In this document: positions 43,707 through 48,507 of the stretch, in pieces | Position numbering within the stretch: the first letter of the stretch is position 1 | Layout: each line of letters starts with the position of its first letter | NCBI GenBank assembly: GCA_945861575.1 | Contig: CAMAVD010000009.1 | Span: 1-48,507, forward strand | Origin: Akkermansia muciniphila | GTDB lineage: Bacteria; Verrucomicrobiota; Verrucomicrobiia; Limisphaerales; UBA11320 | Direction of reading: 5' to 3' | Length of the DNA stretch: 48,507 bases | Made by a program: the position numbers and the translations under genes | Notes under the pieces: model-generated | Seen by the model: only the letters and a program-made list of their open reading frames with translations | Databases searched by the model: none | Told to the model about the DNA's origin: nothing

Positions 43707-46280
43707 ATGTCAATGGAGACTGAGGCAGGAATAGGTGTGACGGACGAAACCCGCCTACAAGGCTTGCTGCGGGAGGCGGCGCGCTCCGATCGGCTTTTCG
43801 CCGCTGACTTATTGAATCAGGGGCGTGGTCCGGATGCCCTGGCGCATCTGGCGCGGTCCATCACTTACGACCCGTCTTCGACGCTCGCGGCGGAGATGTC
43901 GGTCGTCGCATTGAACACCTGGTCGCATTCCATTCCCTCCACGATTTGTCTGGGGCATACCGACATCGTTAACACGGCCGAATTCAGCCCGGATGGCTCG
44001 CAGATCCTGACGGCCTCCCAGGATGGGACGGCCAGGATCTGGGATGCCTCTACGGGGGAGTCCCTGTTCGCACTCATTGGCCACTCTGAGGAGGTCAACT
44101 CTGCGCATTTCAGCTCCGACGGCCAATGGATTGTCACGGCATCTGAAGACAAGACGGTCCGCATCTGGAACGTCAGGACTGGCGAGGTTGTGCAAGTTTT
44201 GGAGAGCCACGACAGTGTGCTGAATGCCCGCTTCAGTCCAAATGGACAAACAGTCCTCGCTGATGCCTGCGACTTTCTGGGGGATTTCCTGGCTATTTGG
44301 AAGGTTGGAACGTGGGAGTTGAAGTCTCAGGTTCGGAGTCACTGCACGGTGTATGAGTGGCAGGCCAGTGCAAACGGCGAGCTGCTTTTATTGGCAGGCG
44401 CTCAGGGGAGTGCCGAGGTATGGGAGATGTACGACGCCAAGCTTTTGACCACACTGCAGCATGTGCCAATATCAGTGACACCCCCTGCGCCAGTGCCTGA
44501 AGAACCGATGGAGGCCAAGGTCGAGTGGCATTTTATTAACGCCCAATTTAGTGCGGATGGCCATTGGGTGATCACCTCGGGGAAGGACGGAATCGCTCGG
44601 GTATGGAACTCGCGCACCGGTGAACTGTTCCGATCAATCCCAGCCCATGCAGCGGAGATCCGCCATGCCTGTTTCAGCCGCGATGGAGAATGGATTCTAA
44701 CTGCATCCGAAGACAAAACGGCGAAAGTTTGGTCTGCAAAAACGGGGCGGCTCAGTTTGACCCTCCAACATCCCGACCCTGTCTGGGAAGCCCATTTTTG
44801 TTCGGATGATCTTAACATCATCACCATCACATGCCGAGGATCCATCCGCGTTTGGTCAGCGCTTACCGGAGCATTGTTGTCAGGGGTATCTATTCAAGAG
44901 GTGAAGCAGTCGGAGGATGGCTGGATGATTTCACCAGATGAGCGGAGGGTTTTGTTCCATTTGAGGGACTGCTCCGTCCGCGTGTTTGAGGTGAGTGGTC
45001 AACGGCTTGGCAGATCACTTCGCAGCAAGTTCAAGAGCGTCATACATGCCCAGTTTAGCCCGGACAGCAGGCGAGTTCGCACGTCCCATTCAAAACCGCT
45101 TTTCCAGGAGACAGACTCCCAGCACTCTTGCGAACAGATCTGGGATGTCGGTTCCGGGACGCAGCTCGGCACATTAGGCGATGCTGATGAAGGCGGCGGC
45201 TTTAACCCAGATGGCACCCTCTTGATCACTAGGTCTTACGAGCCTGGTGAGCAGGCCCCGATCTGGGACACTGACACTGGTGAACTGCAGCTTGTGCTCG
45301 GCGGACACGGCGACAATGTTTGCGCCGTGGCTTTCAACCCGAATGGTCGACAGGTTGCGACGTCGTCCGTGGACCGGGCACTGCGCCTTTGGGATGCGAT
45401 AACGGGGCGATTGCAATACAAACTGCCTCAGCCCGTACGCGAGGGGTTTGATTATAGCACATGGATCATTTACAGCCCGGATGGAAAGCGAATCCTGACC
45501 TTCACACAAACAACAGCGTTCCTTATCTGGGACGCGCAGACGGGAGAGTTGCTGTGGATCCTTGATGGACAGGAGGAAAAGGATATAAAGTGCTGGGCCT
45601 GGACGCCGGATAGCCAGCGTGTGGCCATCGGCTCGGAGGACCACACGGCAAAGATCTGGGATGCGAGAACGGGGCAACCGTTGATCACCATTGAAGTCGG
45701 AAGCATGCCGAGATCCATTGTGTTTGATTCGGCGGGTAGACAGGTTGCTATCGCGACCTGGGATGACGTACGAGCTTGGGATGCAGTGACCGGTGCTCGG
45801 ATCCACCCACCCAATCGTTACGGAGATTCCGCATCTTGGGGGTGTTGGTTCAGGATCAGTCCGGAGGGTCGCCGGGCTTTGGCCTGCACCTCAGGCGAGA
45901 TTACTGCGTGGTTGTGGAACGTGGAGACTGGAACGAAATTGGTTTGCTTGCGGGGGCACGAGGACGAGGTGAGGGAAGCGGCATTCAGTCCGGACGGCCG
46001 ACATTTGGTAACGTGCTCTTTCGACGGTATTGCAAGGCTTTGGGAGCTCTTGGCCACCAATGATCCTCCTCCTTCATGGTTCGCTGATTTCCTGCGTCTC
46101 ATGGCGCAAAGGAAATTCAACGACGATGGAGAACTGGTGGCAATGGCAGCGGGAGAGTTTCTTGCCTTGCGTGATCGGTTAGAACGTATCGTGCCCGAGG
46201 AGTGTTCGCGTTATGCTGCAATTGCGTCGCACTTCCTCGCTCAGCCTGCAGCCCGCTTCGGAGGGCGCAGGGCAGAGTAG
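43707..46280 (+). CDS. WD40-repeat protein with about sixteen blades, no effector domain
   Basis: Starts at GTG 43695, ATG 43707 or ATG 43713 are all in frame; I use 43707 (857 residues). A helical N-terminus (LLREAARSDRLFAADLLNQG, ALAHLARSITYDPSS) is of the kind that links kinase or receptor modules to WD40 domains. Around sixteen WD40 repeats follow, such as GHTDIVNTAEFSPDGSQILT and GHEDEVREAAFSPDGRHLVT, each near 42 residues and enough for two propellers. A helical tail follows (PPSWFADFLRLMAQRKFNDD). The repeats between the sixth and the tenth are divergent. There is no signal peptide, kinase, caspase or other effector domain, so it is probably a cytoplasmic scaffold or an orphaned sensor half. 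Confidence 0.88.
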   Translation: MSMETEAGIGVTDETRLQGLLREAARSDRLFAADLLNQGRGPDALAHLARSITYDPSSTLAAEMSVVALNTWSHSIPSTICLGHTDIVNTAEFSPDGSQILTASQDGTARIWDASTGESLFALIGHSEEVNSAHFSSDGQWIVTASEDKTVRIWNVRTGEVVQVLESHDSVLNARFSPNGQTVLADACDFLGDFLAIWKVGTWELKSQVRSHCTVYEWQASANGELLLLAGAQGSAEVWEMYDAKLLTTLQHVPISVTPPAPVPEEPMEAKVEWHFINAQFSADGHWVITSGKDGIARVWNSRTGELFRSIPAHAAEIRHACFSRDGEWILTASEDKTAKVWSAKTGRLSLTLQHPDPVWEAHFCSDDLNIITITCRGSIRVWSALTGALLSGVSIQEVKQSEDGWMISPDERRVLFHLRDCSVRVFEVSGQRLGRSLRSKFKSVIHAQFSPDSRRVRTSHSKPLFQETDSQHSCEQIWDVGSGTQLGTLGDADEGGGFNPDGTLLITRSYEPGEQAPIWDTDTGELQLVLGGHGDNVCAVAFNPNGRQVATSSVDRALRLWDAITGRLQYKLPQPVREGFDYSTWIIYSPDGKRILTFTQTTAFLIWDAQTGELLWILDGQEEKDIKCWAWTPDSQRVAIGSEDHTAKIWDARTGQPLITIEVGSMPRSIVFDSAGRQVAIATWDDVRAWDAVTGARIHPPNRYGDSASWGCWFRISPEGRRALACTSGEITAWLWNVETGTKLVCLRGHEDEVREAAFSPDGRHLVTCSFDGIARLWELLATNDPPPSWFADFLRLMAQRKFNDDGELVAMAAGEFLALRDRLERIVPEECSRYAAIASHFLAQPAARFGGRRAE

Positions 46281-46320
46281 ACTCATGGCGAAGCCAACAA
46301 CGGCTCTTATGGGTGCTGCC

Positions 46321-46346
46321 TCATTGCGTCCCAGTTCACGCAATGA
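46321..46346. terminator. Perfect 9-bp hairpin between convergent WD40 and DUF1501 genes
   Basis: TCATTGCGT (46321-46329) pairs with ACGCAATGA (46338-46346) around an 8-nt loop, 40 bases after the WD40 stop codon. It spans the stop codon of the convergent DUF1501 gene. It may act as a bidirectional terminator, but no T-tract follows, so the assignment is tentative. Confidence 0.45.
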
Positions 46347-47769
46347 TTGCCTTAACAACATGGCCGTGCACGTCGGTCAGGCGGAAGTCGCGTCCATCGA
46401 ATCGATAGGTGAGCTGTTCGTGATCTAGGCCGAGTTGATGCAGAACCGTGGCGTGGAGGTCATGCATGTGAACCTTGTCCATGACCGCCTTGTGTCCAAA
46501 CTCATCGGTCTCCCCGAACACGAAGCCAGGCTTCACGCCTCCCCCTGCAAGCCAGACGGTGAAGCCTCCCGGATTGTGGTCGCGTCCTGTGCCGTTCTTC
46601 TCGGCATAGGGCGTTCGCCCGAATTCACCGCCCCACCAAACCAGCGTGTCTTCCAGGAGTCCGCGCTGTTTCAAATCAGCAAGGAGACCCGCCACGGGCT
46701 TGTCCACAGCGCGGGCATGCACCGCGTGTTGCGGAAGATCGGAATGCTGGTCCCAGCGCGGATTGGCGGTGTTGTCTCCATAGGTCACCTGCACGAAGCG
46801 AACCCCTTCCTCGCAGAGCCGACGCGCCATCAAACACTGCCGTCCGAAATCGTCCGTCACCTTGTCGCCAATCCCGTAGAGGGAAAGCGTGGCGGCGGAC
46901 TCTTTGGCGAGGTCCAATACGCCTGGAGCATTGTTCTGCATGCGCCATGCGAGTTCGTAGGAATGGATGACGGCTTCCATCTCGGAGTCCCCATGCCCCG
47001 TTTTCATCTGCTCTGCGTTGATCGCTTGCACCAAGTCGAACTGGCGTCGCTGGGCGGCGTGAGAGAGCAGGCTGTTGCCCAAATGACGAATGCCGATCTC
47101 CTTCGCCGCTTGCCCTGCCGTGCCAATGGCCGTTCCCTGGTAAACTGCGGGTAGGAACGCATTGCCAAAATTTCTAGGACCGCCATTGCCCAACGACGGG
47201 GCTAGGGTCATGAATCCGGGCAGGTTCTCGTTCTCACTGCCTAGGCCGTAGTTGACCCAAGCCCCCATGCTCGGCCGGACAAAGTTCGTCGACCCGCAGT
47301 GGAGAAAGAGTGTGGCCGGTCCGTGTGCGACACCCTCCGTATGCATCGAACGGATGAAACAAAGATCATCCACGTGTCGCGCCATTTCTGGAAACAGCGT
47401 GCTCACCCAGCGTCCACTTTGCCCGTGTTGCGCAAAGGTCCACGGGGATTTCATCACGCGCTGATCCGTGCCCCGATTCCCTGTGTTGGCGATGGTGCGC
47501 GCATCGTCAAACGGCAGCTTCTTCCCGTCATGCTGCTCGAGACTTGGCTTGTAATCGAAGGTGTCGAGATGGCTTGGCCCGCCTTGCATGAAAAGAAAAA
47601 TGACGCGCTTCGCCCGAGGCGTGTGATGGGGCAGGCGTGCTCTCAGCGGATTCGCAACGCCCCCCGCCGCCTGTGCCGCCAGCCCGGCGAAAGCCAGATA
47701 GCCGAAACCGCATGCCAGCGACTTCAAGGCGCGTCGGCGATTAAACAGAGATGGATCGCTCAGATTCAT
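46336..47769 (-). CDS. DUF1501 protein (Tat-exported, alkaline-phosphatase-like fold)
   Basis: This 477-residue protein starts with a Tat-type signal (NRRRALKSLACGFGYLAFAG). It has the family's features: RVIFLFMQGGPSHLDTFDYK, MHTEGVAHGPATLFLHCGS, RPSMGAWVNYGLG, GVRFVQVTYGD, LVWWGGEFGRTPYAEKNGTG and DVHGHVVKAIIA. DUF1501 proteins share the sulfatase/alkaline phosphatase superfamily fold and occur beside DUF1549/DUF1553 partners in Planctomycetes and Verrucomicrobia. Their biochemical role is not established; polysaccharide processing has been suggested from context. It begins 21 bases after the stop of the DUF1553 gene, so the two are one operon, and its signal should use the TatA-TatC system of this window. 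Confidence 0.93.
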   Translation of the reverse strand: MNLSDPSLFNRRRALKSLACGFGYLAFAGLAAQAAGGVANPLRARLPHHTPRAKRVIFLFMQGGPSHLDTFDYKPSLEQHDGKKLPFDDARTIANTGNRGTDQRVMKSPWTFAQHGQSGRWVSTLFPEMARHVDDLCFIRSMHTEGVAHGPATLFLHCGSTNFVRPSMGAWVNYGLGSENENLPGFMTLAPSLGNGGPRNFGNAFLPAVYQGTAIGTAGQAAKEIGIRHLGNSLLSHAAQRRQFDLVQAINAEQMKTGHGDSEMEAVIHSYELAWRMQNNAPGVLDLAKESAATLSLYGIGDKVTDDFGRQCLMARRLCEEGVRFVQVTYGDNTANPRWDQHSDLPQHAVHARAVDKPVAGLLADLKQRGLLEDTLVWWGGEFGRTPYAEKNGTGRDHNPGGFTVWLAGGGVKPGFVFGETDEFGHKAVMDKVHMHDLHATVLHQLGLDHEQLTYRFDGRDFRLTDVHGHVVKAIIA

Positions 47770-47790
47770 GTCAGTGGGACGTGGGCTTAT

Positions 47791-48507
47791 CTAATCAAGA
47801 GAGCGGAAATCGGCGCTCGCGAAAAGCGCGTGATAAAGTTCGGTCCACGCGTCTTCCACGTTTGCGGCTTCGACGCCGGACAGATGACGCAAGGCCAACG
47901 CGCTCTCACTGCGCGTGGGCGAGCGCCCCAGCGACTGGAGGTAGGCGTGATCAATTCGTTCATGCGCATCCTTTGCAGGCAGCGCAATAAGTCGGCTCGC
48001 TGCCGCCTCTGCCTGCTGGCGCACGAACGGATGATTCAATAGAAAAAGCGCCTGGGTCGGCACCGTGCTGATCGTGCGCCGTCCAGTGACCATGCTCGAG
48101 GGGGCGAAATCGAAAACGTCGAAGATCTCTGGCAATGCATTGCGAAACACAGGGGCATAGACACTCCGCAGCGGCTCATCGAAAACGAAGCCAAAGTCGG
48201 CAGTCCGAGCGGGCGGATACGTAGGACCGCTGCTGCCTAGTTTCAATCGTCCGCCAATCGTGAGCAGGGCATCGCGAATCTGCTCCGCCGTTAAGCGACG
48301 GCGATGCGCATGACTGAACAGGTGGTTCTCGGGGTCCCGCACTGCCGCGGTCTCTGAGCCGATGGAGGAAAGCTGATACGTCCTCGAAAGCACGACTTCG
48401 CGGACCAATGTCTTCAGGGACCAGCCTCCCTCCACGAAGCGTGTGGCGAGGTGGTCGAGCAGGTCGGGATGCGACGGAAGATCGCCGGTGGTTCCAAAGT
48501 TATCAGG
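47791..48507 (-). CDS. DUF1553 (PSD1-type) protein, C-terminal part, 5' end outside window
   Basis: The frame is open to the last base of the window, so the start lies outside and an internal GTG (48433-48435) is not the real start. The first visible residues, DNFGTTGDLPSHPDLLDHLA, then EGGWSLKTLVREVVLSRTYQ, are the classic start of the DUF1553 C-terminal region. NHLFSHAHRRRLTAEQIRDA, TISTVPTQALFLLNHPFV and DAWTELYHALFASADFRSLD follow at the end. Full-length family members often carry a cytochrome-like PSC1 domain and DUF1549 ahead of this, which cannot be seen here. It is cotranscribed with the DUF1501 gene; the pair is a hallmark of the Planctomycetes-Verrucomicrobia group. Confidence 0.93.
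   Translation of the reverse strand, partial: PDNFGTTGDLPSHPDLLDHLATRFVEGGWSLKTLVREVVLSRTYQLSSIGSETAAVRDPENHLFSHAHRRRLTAEQIRDALLTIGGRLKLGSSGPTYPPARTADFGFVFDEPLRSVYAPVFRNALPEIFDVFDFAPSSMVTGRRTISTVPTQALFLLNHPFVRQQAEAAASRLIALPAKDAHERIDHAYLQSLGRSPTRSESALALRHLSGVEAANVEDAWTELYHALFASADFRSLD

Overview
The window looks like a chromosomal segment of a Gram-negative, heterotrophic member of the Verrucomicrobiota, probably near the Pedosphaerales/Limisphaerales. The support is the gene content: a DUF1501/DUF1553 pair, a ThuA/membrane-bound-dehydrogenase/HEAT/cytochrome c giant typical of Planctomycetes and Verrucomicrobia, Tat-exported TIM-barrel proteins, a DUF2723 (GT117-type) giant, BspA-like leucine-rich repeats, and a C-terminal '...FYRL'-type module shared by several secreted proteins. 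GC is high (about 58-60% by eye), many starts lack a clear Shine-Dalgarno site, and I see no rRNA, tRNA, CRISPR array, prophage or complete insertion sequence.

Layout. 1-2757: end of a large secreted exoprotein and its outer-membrane TpsB/FhaC-type transporter, a probable two-partner secretion pair. 2833-3921: Tat-exported sugar-phosphate-isomerase-like TIM barrel. 3922-4851: degraded sequence with a non-autonomous mobile element (copy A). 4852-8551: SUMF1/FGE-like protein, a repeat-rich gap, a neutral-ceramidase-like secreted protein, and an FKBP lipoprotein. 8679-15016: a 1702-residue secreted ThuA/dehydrogenase/HEAT/cytochrome c/ThuA protein and a DUF5009 membrane protein. 15178-16476: tatA-tatC. 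16536-17981: NtrC-type response regulator. 18116-21847: smc. 21963-28259: five-gene operon DUF4129 / DUF4350 / MoxR AAA+ / DUF58 / SpoIIM. 28300-30579 (minus): sulfatase remnant, cupin, PEP-hydrolase-family TIM barrel, nitroreductase. 30876-34835: leucine-rich-repeat surface protein, GreA/B-like factor, GDSL plus alpha/beta-hydrolase esterase. 34866-35410: gene remnant abutting copy B of the mobile element. 35465-41565 (minus): secreted beta-rich protein, ECF sigma factor, overlapping small membrane protein (putative anti-sigma) and DUF2723-TPR giant. 41754-43526 (minus): a fusion of MbnP and MbnH, the copper-binding protein and the dihaem enzyme that modifies it. 43707-46280: WD40 double propeller. 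46336-48507 (minus): DUF1501 and DUF1553, the latter cut by the window end.

Much of the region is devoted to the cell envelope and export: a Tat translocase plus Tat substrates, outer-membrane secretion, lipoproteins, secreted esterase/ceramidase/cytochrome proteins, and a MoxR-DUF58 operon thought to act on envelope assembly. The most notable observations are the single-chain MbnP-MbnH fusion; two copies of a ~310-bp MITE-like element with matching terminal inverted repeats, flanking target duplications and a 27-bp internal hairpin; a homologous ~60-residue module in otherwise unrelated secreted proteins; an ECF sigma/overlapping membrane protein/giant glycosyltransferase operon; and decayed gene remnants, including a recognisable sulfatase fragment, that had to be translated by hand from apparently empty gaps.
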